Shown: positions 1 to 7,972, counted from the first letter of the stretch. The stretch: 64,000 nucleotides of DNA from Sphingosinicella sp942492965 (GCA_942492965.1 OW818656.1:682001-746000), one strand, 5' to 3'. Program-made: numbers and translations. The notes: generated by a model not told the origin, from the sequence alone.

Positions 1-1816
1 CGCTCCATCCATCCGATCGCCAGCTGGCCGAAGCGCTCGCCTGATGCTTCGGTGTCTGCGCCGGGCGCATCCCGTCCAGCGCCGCGGACACGCCACTCGC
101 CTCGACGGTCGCGTCGGTGAAGGCGTAGGAGAGTCCGAGCGACCAGCGGCCGAGATCGAGGCCGGCGTTCGCCTCTACGCCCCAAGCCTCGATCGCGTCG
201 AGATTGAGGCGCTGGCGATAAGCCCCCGCGACGAAACCGACGCCGGGGAAGGTGCCCGGCCCCTGCCCCAGCGTGACGTTGCCGATGGCGTTCTTCGCAC
301 GGTTGTAGAACAGCGTCGCCGACACATGCGCGGTGCTGAGCGGGCGGTAATCGAACCCCGCCTCGATGCCGCGCAGACGTTCGGGCTTCAGCGCCGCGTT
401 CGCGGCCGTCGCATCCGCGCCGACGCGGAACGGCCGGTACAGCTCGTTGAGCGTCGGCACGCGGAAACCGAGATAACCGGCAGTGCGCAGCGTGAGCGCC
501 GGGGTCGCCGAAAACGCAAGGCCGAGACGCCCGCTCGGCTCCGTGCCCGAACGCTTCGCGAAGTCCGTATCGGTGAGCACCGCGCCGGTCAGCTGCCGCT
601 CGTCTAGATGGCCATTCGCGAGCGACCAGCGATCGACACGGACACCGCCCGTGAGCAGCAGCGCGTCTGTCAGCGCCCAGTCATCCTCGATGAAAACACC
701 GTACACATTGCTGTCGCCGCCCGCCGCGCGCATCCGCGTGTAAACGCCGGCAACGAGCGTGTAGAACTCCTTCGTCTCGCCGGTCGCGCCGCGCCAGTCC
801 GCGCCGAGACGCAGGGCGTGCGTGCCGAGCGTGGGGCGGATCTCGACCTTCGCGCCGTAGCCGGTGGCCGGGACCGCATATTGATCGAGCGTGGGGAAGG
901 CGGCGGCGCGGCCCGCCTCTATGCGTGCGAAGCGCGATGAGAAATCGCGCGTCTGGAGGTAGGCAACCGCTTCCCATGGCAGCGTTCCGCGCGACACCAG
1001 CCGCACGCTCGCGTCCGCGCCGCTGTTCGCCGAATCGACGATATCGATGCCGCGCACGCGGTCGTCGGCGAACGCCGCGCCGCGCACCTGAAGCTCGGTC
1101 TGTTCGCCGACTGGCACGACGAAGCGCACCGCGCCGCCATATTGCTCGTAGGACGCCGGGATATCGACCGCGCCGCGCTGCGAACGCTTGAGGAGATGGA
1201 ATCCGTCTCCGCGATCATATCCAGCATCGAGCGCGATGAAGCCGCCGCCGAGCGGCACCGTGACGCCCGCAGAGGCCGCGACCGAATCGCGGCTGCCGTA
1301 ATCGATGCCGATGACGGGCGTGCGGTCGCGCCCCGCGCTCGACAGTTCGATGACGCCGGTGAGCGCGCCCGCGCCGAACGCGCCCGCGCCGCCGCCCGTG
1401 GTGATACGCACCGACGAGAGGCTTTCAGTGCGGATCGCGGGCCACGGGATCCACCCCGCGAAGGGATCGGCCACGGGCACACCGTCGAGCAGCACCAGCG
1501 CGCGGCTCGACGCATTGCCGCCGATGCCGCGAAGCTGCGCGCCCTGGCTGGTGGGATTCGCCGAGCGGCTGTCCGTGCGGCGGAACATCTGGAATCCCGA
1601 TGCCGCCTCCAGCGCCGTCTCCAGCCCGCCGGGCGTATCCTGCAGCGTCGCGCCGTCGATCACCTGCACCGCGTAGGCCTGCGTGCCGAGCGGCTGTTCG
1701 AGCGCATGGCCGGTGACGACGATCGTGTCATCGGCAACCCCCGGTTGCGCGAGGACGGAGGAGGCAAGCAAAAGACAAAAACGATATCGCACCGTCGCGA
1801 CCTGCTTTCTTTTCAA
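1..1816 (-). CDS. TonB-dependent outer-membrane receptor, 3' end outside the window
   Basis: This is an outer-membrane beta-barrel receptor for TonB-driven uptake of an unknown ligand. The N-terminus is a signal peptide with a basic start and a hydrophobic core ending near LAQP. A TonB-box-like DDTIVVTG follows, then a plug domain with LRGIGGNASSRALVLLDGVPV, then barrel strands such as NVYGVFIEDDWALTD and FRVPTLNELYRPFRVG. About 605 codons are visible and the frame stays open to base 1, so the C-terminal strands are missing. The start is uncertain. TTG at 1816 gives the basic KRK n-region, GTG at 1792 is the alternative, and an in-frame stop lies just upstream. The barrel motifs resemble BtuB-like receptors, but no cobalamin riboswitch fits in the roughly 75 bp before the divergent nitroreductase, so the ligand is unassigned. 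Confidence 0.88.
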   Translation of the reverse strand, partial: MKRKQVATVRYRFCLLLASSVLAQPGVADDTIVVTGHALEQPLGTQAYAVQVIDGATLQDTPGGLETALEAASGFQMFRRTDSRSANPTSQGAQLRGIGGNASSRALVLLDGVPVADPFAGWIPWPAIRTESLSSVRITTGGGAGAFGAGALTGVIELSSAGRDRTPVIGIDYGSRDSVAASAGVTVPLGGGFIALDAGYDRGDGFHLLKRSQRGAVDIPASYEQYGGAVRFVVPVGEQTELQVRGAAFADDRVRGIDIVDSANSGADASVRLVSRGTLPWEAVAYLQTRDFSSRFARIEAGRAAAFPTLDQYAVPATGYGAKVEIRPTLGTHALRLGADWRGATGETKEFYTLVAGVYTRMRAAGGDSNVYGVFIEDDWALTDALLLTGGVRVDRWSLANGHLDERQLTGAVLTDTDFAKRSGTEPSGRLGLAFSATPALTLRTAGYLGFRVPTLNELYRPFRVGADATAANAALKPERLRGIEAGFDYRPLSTAHVSATLFYNRAKNAIGNVTLGQGPGTFPGVGFVAGAYRQRLNLDAIEAWGVEANAGLDLGRWSLGLSYAFTDATVEASGVSAALDGMRPAQTPKHQASASASWRSDGWS

Positions 1817-1890
1817 GAGGCGCTTCTGCTAGCGAGCACCCCTCCCCCCGGCAACCGCCTATCGGCGAACGGCAAGAAGGCAAACCATCC

Positions 1891-2478
1891 GTGACCGTGT
1901 TCAACGACCGCACCACGCCCATGTCGCTGCTTCTCTCCCGCCGCTCCGGCAAGGCGCGCGACATGATCGCGCCTGGCCCTGACGATGCGCAGCTGCGGCG
2001 CATCCTGAGCGCGGCGGCGCGCGTGCCCGACCATGGCAAGCTCGCGCCGTGGCGCTTCGTGATCGTGCCGGAAAGCGAGCGCGCTGCGCTCGGCGAGGCG
2101 CTGGACGCGATCTATGTGGCCGAGAAACCGGACGCCGGACGTATCGAACGCGAGGCGATCCGCGACTTCGCGCGGCAGGCACCCACGCTGGTCGTCACGC
2201 TCTTCCGTCCCAAACCCGAATCGCACATCCCGCTCGCCGAGCAGGCCGCATCGGCTGCCGCCGCAACAATGACACTGGCGCACGCCGCGCACGCCGAGGG
2301 CTTCGCATCGTGCTGGCTGACGGGCTGGGCGGCCTATTCGGAGAGCGTGACGCGGCTTTTCGGCGACCCCGGTGACAGCATTGTCGGCTTCATGTTCCTC
2401 GGCACACCGGGGAAACCGCTCGAAGAGCGCCCGCGCCCGGACCTCGAAGACGTCGTGAGTGTGTGGAGCGCGGGTTGA
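1891..2478 (+). CDS. Nitroreductase family protein (YdjA-like)
   Basis: This is a 195-residue FMN-dependent nitroreductase-fold enzyme, expected to be cytoplasmic and NAD(P)H-dependent; the substrate is unknown. The N-terminal SLLLSRRSGKARDMIAPGP and the AARVPDHGKLAPWRFVIV stretch are the FMN-contacting motifs of the YdjA subgroup, and the C-terminal GFMFLGTP strand is typical too. The GTG start at 1891 is favoured by the ribosome site AAGAAGG at 1874-1880. An ATG at 1921 would still leave the whole core. It is divergent from the TonB receptor and directly precedes the GntR regulator, whose -35 box overlaps its stop codon. Confidence 0.85.
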   Translation: MTVFNDRTTPMSLLLSRRSGKARDMIAPGPDDAQLRRILSAAARVPDHGKLAPWRFVIVPESERAALGEALDAIYVAEKPDAGRIEREAIRDFARQAPTLVVTLFRPKPESHIPLAEQAASAAAATMTLAHAAHAEGFASCWLTGWAAYSESVTRLFGDPGDSIVGFMFLGTPGKPLEERPRPDLEDVVSVWSAG

Positions 2479-2506
2479 CCGTGCTACTGTCTTATGGTTT
2501 TATAAC
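2475..2506 (+). promoter_or_regulatory. Putative promoter of the GntR gene, start codon almost at the -10
   Basis: A TTGACC box (2475-2480) overlaps the nitroreductase stop codon and a TATAAC box lies at 2501-2506, giving a 20-bp spacer, which is longer than usual. The ATG of the GntR gene is at 2510, three bases after the -10 box. If this promoter is used, the transcript would begin at or inside the start codon and be leaderless. No ribosome-binding sequence is visible before the ATG. The motifs are read directly; promoter function is inferred. Confidence 0.4.
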
Positions 2507-2509
2507 ACT

Positions 2510-2857
2510 ATGTGGCAAACGACGCGTCCGATCTATGTGCAGATTCGCGATCTGATCGCGGCTGCGATCATTGACGGCGACTACGGAGTCGGGGATTCGC
2601 TGCCTTCGGTGCGCGCGCTTGCCGCCGAGCAGCAGGTCAATCCGCTCACCGTCTCCAAGGCGTATCAGGAGCTGCAGAACGCCGGGCTCGTCTCGGCGCG
2701 GCGCGGGCTCGGGCTGTTCGTGGAGCCGGGCGCGCGCGAACGGCTGGTCGCCGATGAACGCAAGCAGTTCCTGACGCACGAGTGGCCGGCGATCCGCCGC
2801 CACATCGACCGGATCGGCTTGAAACCCGCGGAACTCTTCGATACCGCGGATGCGTGA
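2510..2857 (+). CDS. GntR-family transcriptional regulator, YtrA subfamily
   Basis: This 115-residue protein consists mainly of a GntR winged-helix domain. RPIYVQIRDLIAAAIIDG opens the wing-helix fold, SLPSVRALAAEQQVNPLTVSKAYQEL is the recognition helix, and the winged hairpin ends GLGLFVEPGA. About 45 helical residues follow, as in YtrA-type repressors, which lack a large ligand domain and usually control small membrane or ABC-transporter operons. No such transporter is adjacent here. The gene instead shares GTGA (2854-2857) with cysQ, which suggests translational coupling. ATG 2510 is chosen because it begins the conserved TTRPIYVQI and follows a promoter-like sequence. Confidence 0.88.
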   Translation: MWQTTRPIYVQIRDLIAAAIIDGDYGVGDSLPSVRALAAEQQVNPLTVSKAYQELQNAGLVSARRGLGLFVEPGARERLVADERKQFLTHEWPAIRRHIDRIGLKPAELFDTADA

Positions 2858-3639
2858 CACGACCCTTTCTTGACGCGCTGCTCCCGGTGATCCGGGACGC
2901 GGCAACCCTCATCGAACAGGTCCGCGAAAGCGGCGCCGAAGCCCGCACCAAGGCGGATCGTTCACCCGTGACCGAAGCGGACGAGCGCGCCGAGGCGCTG
3001 ATCGTGGCCGCGCTTCGGCAGATCGATCCCGGTGCCCAGATCGTGGGCGAGGAAGCCTGCGAGGCCGGCGGCAAGCCCGCTGTCGCCGAACGCTTCTGGC
3101 TGATCGACCCGCTCGACGGCACCAAGAGTTTCCTCGACGGCGGCGCTGACTATTCGGTCAACATCGGCCTGATCGACAAGGGCAGCCCGGTGTTCGGCAT
3201 GGTGATGGCCCCGCGCACCGGCACGATCTGGGCGGGCATCGTCGGTGAAGGCGCGTGGCGGTTCGACGGGGACGGCGAGACGGAAATCCGCTGCCGGACG
3301 CTCCCGCCGCGGCCTGTCGTCGTGACCAGCCGATCGCACAACGACGATCGCACGATGGCCTATGTCGCGCGTATTCCGGGCGCCGACGTGAAGCCGAGCG
3401 GCTCGTCGCTCAAGTTCTGCATGATCGCCGATGGCGAAGCCGACATCTATCCGCGCTTCGGGCCGACATCGGAGTGGGACACCGCCGCCGCGCATGCCGT
3501 GCTGCTCGCCGCGGGGGGCGCAATGGTGGACATGCACGGCGCGCCGTTCCGCTACGGCAAGGACGACTACCTCAACGGGCCGTTCCTCGCGTGGGGCGAC
3601 CCCGCGGCCTACGCCGCGCTGCCGCCGATCGCCGAATAG
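2854..3639 (+). CDS. cysQ: 3'(2'),5'-bisphosphate nucleotidase, CysQ-like
   Basis: This enzyme of the inositol-monophosphatase superfamily most likely hydrolyses 3'-phosphoadenosine 5'-phosphate to AMP, recycling a by-product of sulfate assimilation. The Mg2+ ligand motifs are present: SPVTEADERAE, VGEEA, the hallmark WLIDPLDGTKSF, and the C-terminal SEWDTAAAHAVL. The 261 residues match the family. The GTG start at 2854 overlaps the stop of the GntR gene. The related sulfite-reductase cluster lies 41 kb away, so it is not in a cys operon here. Its 3' end overlaps the convergent helical-repeat gene by 31 bp. A histidinol-phosphatase-like role within the same superfamily cannot be fully excluded. 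Confidence 0.85.
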   Translation: MTRPFLDALLPVIRDAATLIEQVRESGAEARTKADRSPVTEADERAEALIVAALRQIDPGAQIVGEEACEAGGKPAVAERFWLIDPLDGTKSFLDGGADYSVNIGLIDKGSPVFGMVMAPRTGTIWAGIVGEGAWRFDGDGETEIRCRTLPPRPVVVTSRSHNDDRTMAYVARIPGADVKPSGSSLKFCMIADGEADIYPRFGPTSEWDTAAAHAVLLAAGGAMVDMHGAPFRYGKDDYLNGPFLAWGDPAAYAALPPIAE

Positions 3640-5216
3640 GTTGAAACCGTTTCCGTGACGGCCGCGAGGACGCGCGGATCGCGCGGGGCGTTAACAAGGG
3701 CTTCGAGCGCACGGGCGGCCTGGCCGCGCATCGTGCGGTAACGCCTCTCCAGACTGCGGAGCCGCTCGCGATCGCCCTGCCGGGCGGCGGCGACGGCGAC
3801 GCGGAGGATCAGGCCGGTGTCCTGCGCGGACGCCGCACCTTCGGGCAGCAAGGGTTCAAGCCCGGCGATCACCGCCGGCCAATCCCCCAGCACCCACGCG
3901 GCTTCGGCGCGCAGGATGCCGGCGTGGCGGCCATCGATGCCCGCGAGCAGGGCGCGGGCCTGGGCCGCGCCGCCGGTGCGGATGCGCGCGGCTGCTTCCG
4001 CCTGACGGCGGCGTAGATCGAGATCGGCGGGAAGCGCGGCGCGCGTTTCCGCAAGGACGGTGAGCGCCCGCTGCGGATTGCCGCTCGCCACGAGGAGTTC
4101 GGCAAGCCGCACCGCGACACTCGCCCGCGCCGTGCCTTCGAGGCGGTGCGCAACCTGGTGATCGAGGAGGCGCGCAGCCTCCGCGATGCGGCCCGCAGCG
4201 GCGAGACGTTCGACGAGGCGGCGGATCACGGCATCGGCCTCCGCGCCTTGCGGGGCATAATCGGGATACGCGCCCAGCAACGCGACGGCCTGATTGGGCG
4301 GCACGTCTGCGACGGCAGCCGAGAACCGCTTCGAAAGGTCCGGGAAACCACCCGCAACCGCGCTCCACGCCGCGAAGGCGCCGGAGACATCGCCGGACGC
4401 ATCCCGAAGACTCCCGAGCGCCATCAGCAGATCGCGCTCGGCTGCACCGCCACGCCAGACATTATCGAGACCTTCAAGGCGGGCGAGCGCGGCTTTCGGG
4501 GTGAGACGCCCGGCCGCGACCTCGATTTCGGTGGCCGCAACCTCGGCCCGCAGCGCCGCGATCGGATTCGGCCCCGCCGCGGCGCGGCGGAAATGCGCGA
4601 GCGCCGCCGGCGCATTGCCGCGCAGCGTGACGCCCCGCCAATATTCGGCCTCGCCCTGCTGAACCGGGGACAGCCCATCCATCCGGCGCAGCACCGCCGC
4701 AGCCGCAGCCATGTCGCCCGCCTCCGCATAGGTACGGACGGTGGCCATCAGATAGGGCGCCCGCGCCGTGGCCGGCAGCGCCGCAAGCGCCGGAGCGGCG
4801 CAGCGATGCGCGGCGGCGACCCCGGCATGATCGCGCAGCCGCGCGGACGCGGCAAGGCGCTGAAGGCAGGCCGCGGGGACTTCGGCGAGTGCAGGCGTAT
4901 CAAGCGCGGCCAGCGCCATTTCAGGCGCGCCCAGCGCGATCAGAACCTCGGCGCGCAAAAGGCGAAATTCAGCGGTTTCCGCGCGGCGGGGCGAATCGGC
5001 GGCAAGCACGCCGAGCACGCCGTCCGCCTCAGCATGGAGACCAGCGGCGGCATAGTCCTGCGCGAGCCGCCAGCGCCGCTCGGGGCGCTCGGCATCGGGC
5101 GCGACGCTGAGCGCCTGCAGCGCGGCGCGCACATTCGGCGCGTCTCCCGACACGGGCGCGGGGATCGCGAGCGCGAGCATGGCGAACAGCAGCAAACGTC
5201 GGGGTGAGAGGCGCAC
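3609..5216 (-). CDS. Secreted helical-repeat (TPR-like) protein of unknown function, linked to fliLM
   Basis: This 535-residue protein has a clear signal peptide (RRLLLFAMLALAIPAPVSG) followed by alanine-rich helical hairpins that look like degenerate tetratricopeptide repeats, for example around ERRWRLAQDYAAAGLHAEA and QRALTVLAETRAALPADLD. It should lie in the periplasm. I recognise no catalytic motif and no specific family. The start lies 3 bp after the fliM stop, so it is very likely co-transcribed with fliL and fliM; a role as a periplasmic partner of the flagellar motor or its assembly is an inference from that position only. The 3' end overlaps cysQ by 31 bp on the other strand. Confidence 0.75.
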   Translation of the reverse strand: MRLSPRRLLLFAMLALAIPAPVSGDAPNVRAALQALSVAPDAERPERRWRLAQDYAAAGLHAEADGVLGVLAADSPRRAETAEFRLLRAEVLIALGAPEMALAALDTPALAEVPAACLQRLAASARLRDHAGVAAAHRCAAPALAALPATARAPYLMATVRTYAEAGDMAAAAAVLRRMDGLSPVQQGEAEYWRGVTLRGNAPAALAHFRRAAAGPNPIAALRAEVAATEIEVAAGRLTPKAALARLEGLDNVWRGGAAERDLLMALGSLRDASGDVSGAFAAWSAVAGGFPDLSKRFSAAVADVPPNQAVALLGAYPDYAPQGAEADAVIRRLVERLAAAGRIAEAARLLDHQVAHRLEGTARASVAVRLAELLVASGNPQRALTVLAETRAALPADLDLRRRQAEAAARIRTGGAAQARALLAGIDGRHAGILRAEAAWVLGDWPAVIAGLEPLLPEGAASAQDTGLILRVAVAAARQGDRERLRSLERRYRTMRGQAARALEALVNAPRDPRVLAAVTETVSTYSAIGGSAA

Positions 5217-5219
5217 GGC

Positions 5220-6287
5220 CTAATCCTCGCCGCGCAGGCGGAACGTCTTTCCCGGCTGCGGTTCGGTTTCCCGGTCGGTGAGCCGCACCGCCACCTGATT
5301 GCCGGAGCGGCCCATGCGGCCATGCCCGATCGTGCGCCCGCCGCAGCGCAGCGCGACCGGGTGCTCCTCGCGCGTGCCGAACAGCAGCGTCTGGCCGGGC
5401 TTGAACCCCATCACCTCTGCAAGCGTCATCTGCTGCTCCCCGAGGACGGCCTCGACCTCGACGCGGGTGCGCTGAAGCTCCGACGCCAGATGCCGTTCCC
5501 AGTTCCTGTCGCGGCCGAACGTCTCCCCCGTGAAACGCTGGAGAAGCAGCGCGCGCACCGGCTCCAGCGTCGCATGGGGGATCACGAGATCGAGGAACCC
5601 GCCGCGTTCATCGATTTCGATGCGCAAGCGGGCGTTGACGGCGACGCTGGTGGGGCGCGCGATCCCGGCGAAACGCGGGTTGGTTTCGATCCGGTCGCGC
5701 GCGAAGCTGACCGACGCAAGCGGCGCGAAGGCGGCGCCGAGATCGTGGAGTGCGACATCGATAAGGCGCGTGACGAGTTTCGTTTCGATCGCCGTGAACC
5801 CCCGCCCGTCGATCCGCGCCGGGGGCACGCCGCGCCGCCCGCCGAGCAGCACGTCGACGATCGCGAAGGCGAGGTCCGGGCGGACGATGAGCAGCGCCGA
5901 ATTCTCCCACGCACGCACCTGCGCGACGCCGATCAGCGACGGCCGGGGCAGATCGTTGAGGAACGCGCCGAAACGCACCGGGGCAACCGTTTCGATCGAG
6001 ACCGCGACCGTATCGGAGGTGAGACTGCGGAGGCTCGCCGTCATCAGCCGGACGAGACGATCGAAGACCACATCGAGCATTGGCAGCCGCTCAGTGGAAA
6101 CGAGACCGGCTTTGATGATGGCATCGATGCCCGCCTGATCGGAGGCCGGGATCCCGCGCGGCGTTTCGCGCGCGCGGGCGCCGTGAGGCGCGGCGCGCTG
6201 CATCTGGTCGCGCGTCAGCGCCCATTCCGCCTCGATATCATCGCGGAGCCACGCTTCGGGATCGAATTTCATGCTGCGGCTGGTCAT
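5220..6287 (-). CDS. fliM: Flagellar motor switch protein FliM
   Basis: FliM is the C-ring switch component that binds phospho-CheY and sets rotation direction. The 355-residue protein shows the central CheC-like domain, with ERLPMLDVVFDRLVRLMTASLR, PRPSLIGVAQVRAWENSALL and VLLGGRRG, and the C-terminal SPOA domain, with VEAVLGEQQMTLAEVMGFKPGQTLLF and NQVAVRLTD. The N-terminus keeps a helical DPEAWLRDDIEAEWALTRDQM segment. The ATG at 6287 overlaps the fliL stop (ATGA), so translation is coupled; a second ATG at 6272 (MKFDP) is possible. No other C-ring gene such as fliN or fliG is in the window, so this is a small separate flagellar operon. Confidence 0.93.
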   Translation of the reverse strand: MTSRSMKFDPEAWLRDDIEAEWALTRDQMQRAAPHGARARETPRGIPASDQAGIDAIIKAGLVSTERLPMLDVVFDRLVRLMTASLRSLTSDTVAVSIETVAPVRFGAFLNDLPRPSLIGVAQVRAWENSALLIVRPDLAFAIVDVLLGGRRGVPPARIDGRGFTAIETKLVTRLIDVALHDLGAAFAPLASVSFARDRIETNPRFAGIARPTSVAVNARLRIEIDERGGFLDLVIPHATLEPVRALLLQRFTGETFGRDRNWERHLASELQRTRVEVEAVLGEQQMTLAEVMGFKPGQTLLFGTREEHPVALRCGGRTIGHGRMGRSGNQVAVRLTDRETEPQPGKTFRLRGED

Positions 6288-6763
6288 TGCTGGATCAGCT
6301 CCTGCACCAGCACGTCGCTCGCCCGCCCCGGTCCGGCGCGATTGATCCGCACCATCAGCTCTTCCTTGATCCGGTACGTGCCCGAAGCGCCACCGAGATC
6401 CTGCGGGTGCAGCGCGCGCAGGTAGGACTGGAAGCCGTCGATCACCGCCGGAAGCCGGGCCTTGATCGCGGCGGCGTCTTCACGGCTCGCGGCCTCGATG
6501 ACCACATGCACCTTGAGGTAGCGGCGTTCACCGCCCTTCGCGCGGAGGTTCACGATCATCGCCGGAACCTCGACATAATGGGGAATCGCGGGCGTCAGAA
6601 CGCCCGGGGCCGCCGCCCACTGAAGACCGTAGAGCGCGGCGACGAAGGCCGCGACGATCAGCGCAGCCGTGACAATACGCTTGCCGCTCCACCACTTGCG
6701 CGGCAAGGCAGCCTCCAGCGCGGCCAGCTCCTCCGGCCGTATGGCATTATCGATCGGCGTCAT
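6284..6763 (-). CDS. fliL: Flagellar basal-body-associated protein FliL
   Basis: FliL is a single-pass inner-membrane protein that rings the stator units and supports torque. The 159 residues show a short cytoplasmic N-terminus, one membrane helix at about residues 29-47 (RIVTAALIVAAFVAALYGLQ) and a periplasmic domain with YVEVPAMIVNLRAKGGERRYLKVHVVIEA and the C-terminal IKEELMVRINRAGPGRASDVLVQELIQQ typical of the family. It is the first gene of the fliL-fliM-helical-repeat operon and overlaps fliM by 4 bp. A perfect inverted repeat lies 11-35 bp upstream of its start. Confidence 0.9.
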   Translation of the reverse strand: MTPIDNAIRPEELAALEAALPRKWWSGKRIVTAALIVAAFVAALYGLQWAAAPGVLTPAIPHYVEVPAMIVNLRAKGGERRYLKVHVVIEAASREDAAAIKARLPAVIDGFQSYLRALHPQDLGGASGTYRIKEELMVRINRAGPGRASDVLVQELIQQ

Positions 6764-6773
6764 CGGCCCCGCC

Positions 6774-6798
6774 AGTTTGCAACCCAGTGGTGCAAACT
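6774..6798. promoter_or_regulatory. Inverted repeat upstream of fliL
   Basis: The arms AGTTTGCA (6774-6781) and TGCAAACT (6791-6798) are perfect complements separated by 9 bp. The element sits 11-35 bp before the fliL start codon, where it could be an operator or a hairpin in the leader. I checked it for the sigma-54 GG-N10-GC spacing and it does not fit. The function is unknown. Confidence 0.45.
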
Positions 6799-6885
6799 AG
6801 CCGCTGCGTAGTTAACGAGGCGTTGCGGATGAATGCGCTCGATCCCGCAGGCAGGCGCGGTTTTCCGTGACTTTCGCGTAACGAT

Positions 6886-6899
6886 CTGCCCGGAGGCAG
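6886..6899 (-). terminator. Short hairpin after dksA
   Basis: Eight bases past the dksA stop, the minus strand reads CTGCC-TCCG-GGCAG, a 5-bp stem closed by a UNCG-type tetraloop, which is unusually stable in RNA. No T-run follows, so it may stabilise the 3' end or act as a weak terminator rather than a canonical intrinsic one. Confidence 0.35.
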
Positions 6900-6906
6900 G
6901 ACCGCG

Positions 6907-7392
6907 CTATTCGTCGCGCGTGATCTTCTCGTTGCGCTCGTGGCGTTCCTGCGCCTCGACCGTCATCGTGGCGATCGGGCGCGCATCGAGGCGCTTCAGC
7001 GAAATCGGCTCGCCGGTCACCTCGCAAAAGCCGTATTCGCCCGCATCGATGCGACGCAGCGCCGCGTCGATCTTGTTGATCAGCTTGCGCTGCCGATCCC
7101 GCGCGCGCAGCTCGATCGACCAGTCGGTCTCGCTCGAAGCGCGGTCGGTGGCGTCGGCTTCCTGCAGCGGCTCCTTCTGGAGCTGGGCGAGCGTTTCCTT
7201 CGCCTCCCGGTGGATGTCGTCCTTCCAGTCGAGAAGCTTCTTGCGGAAATACGCCAGCTGCAGCGGATTCATGAAGGGCTCGTCCTCCGAAGGGACATAG
7301 CCTTGCGGCAATTCGATGCCGTTCGCGGCAGCCGATTTCTGATTATCGTCGTCGTCGGCCAGGACGGACATTCCTTCAACCGTATCGATCAT
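6907..7392 (-). CDS. dksA: RNA polymerase-binding transcription factor DksA, single-cysteine form
   Basis: DksA enters the RNA polymerase secondary channel and, with ppGpp, adjusts rRNA and amino-acid promoters. The coiled coil (about residues 44-115) carries the tip DATDRASSETD with the acidic residues needed for activity. The globular end is EYGFCEVTGEPISLKRLDARPIATM. Only one of the four zinc-ligand cysteines of E. coli DksA remains (Cys123), so zinc is probably not bound. From memory this pattern is common in alphaproteobacteria. The start at 7392 (MIDTVEG) is preferred over an upstream in-frame start whose extra residues are low-complexity. Confidence 0.9.
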   Translation of the reverse strand: MIDTVEGMSVLADDDDNQKSAAANGIELPQGYVPSEDEPFMNPLQLAYFRKKLLDWKDDIHREAKETLAQLQKEPLQEADATDRASSETDWSIELRARDRQRKLINKIDAALRRIDAGEYGFCEVTGEPISLKRLDARPIATMTVEAQERHERNEKITRDE

Positions 7393-7593
7393 TCTACGCA
7401 ACTCCTGCCCCGACCGTTTCGGCCCGCGAGCTGGTGAGGCGCGCGCGAAACGACCGCTCCCGGCGCGGGCTATACCGCCCGCATCTGCACGCGGCAAGCG
7501 GCTAGATGAGTGCTACGCAAATTCACGCGCCCAACCGTTGCGGGACTGGTGACATTAAGACTTTGCTAACCTTTTCCGCGCCATCGTCGCGCG

Positions 7594-7704
7594 ATGTTCA
7601 TGGCTCCCATCTCCCGTCGGCGCGTTCTGGTGCTGAGCGCGCTCAAGACCGCCTTCATAACGGCGGTCGCGCTTGGGCCGGTGATCGCTCCTCACTTTGT
7701 CTGA
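7594..7704 (+). CDS. Possible 36-residue membrane peptide
   Basis: A short open frame in the 355-bp gap between dksA and the zf-CHCC gene would encode a peptide with a basic N-terminus (ISRRR) and one hydrophobic segment (LVLSALKTAFITAVALGPVI) long enough to cross the membrane once. The codon use is GC-rich like its neighbours. No ribosome-binding site of note precedes it and I recognise no family. It may be a chance frame. The rest of this gap shows no other gene. Confidence 0.25.
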   Translation: MFMAPISRRRVLVLSALKTAFITAVALGPVIAPHFV

Positions 7705-7747
7705 GCAGGCTTGAGGCCCCGGAAAACCGGTGCTAAGCGCAGCGTCC

Positions 7748-7948
7748 ATGAACGCCACCGCCTCGAAAGACGAATTCGTCCCCGAAATCCGCTATTCCGA
7801 CAGCACACGCGTGTCGTGCGACGGCGACGAGGGGCCGCTCGGCCATCCCCGCATTTTCCTGGAGATGGAGCACGGCTTCGTCGACTGCGGCTATTGCGAC
7901 CGGCGCTTCATCCTTTCGGGCGGTCCCGCCGACACACGTGACAAATAA
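7748..7948 (+). CDS. Zinc-finger domain protein (zf-CHCC family)
   Basis: This 66-residue protein has the zf-CHCC signature Cys24-x8-His33-x13-Cys47-x2-Cys50, seen in RVSCDGDEGPLGHPRIFLEM and DCGYCDRRF. The fold is shared with the C-terminus of the mitochondrial complex I subunit NDUFS6, and alphaproteobacterial homologues are thought to bind one zinc ion. A role in complex I assembly is known for the mitochondrial protein only; here it is an inference, since no nuo gene is nearby. GTG at 7730 is an alternative start; ATG 7748 fits family length. TldD follows 24 bp downstream. Confidence 0.8.
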   Translation: MNATASKDEFVPEIRYSDSTRVSCDGDEGPLGHPRIFLEMEHGFVDCGYCDRRFILSGGPADTRDK

Positions 7949-7972
7949 GGGCGGAACGCCCATATCGGGCGC

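Noticed and set aside
1817..1890. Possible cobalamin riboswitch before the TonB-dependent receptor
   Set aside because: Only about 75 bp separate it from the divergent gene, too short for a B12 riboswitch of about 200 nt, and no B12-box sequence is visible.
6774..6798. Sigma-54 promoter before fliL
   Set aside because: TTGCAA is present, but no GG lies 12 bp upstream of the GC, so the -24/-12 spacing fails.
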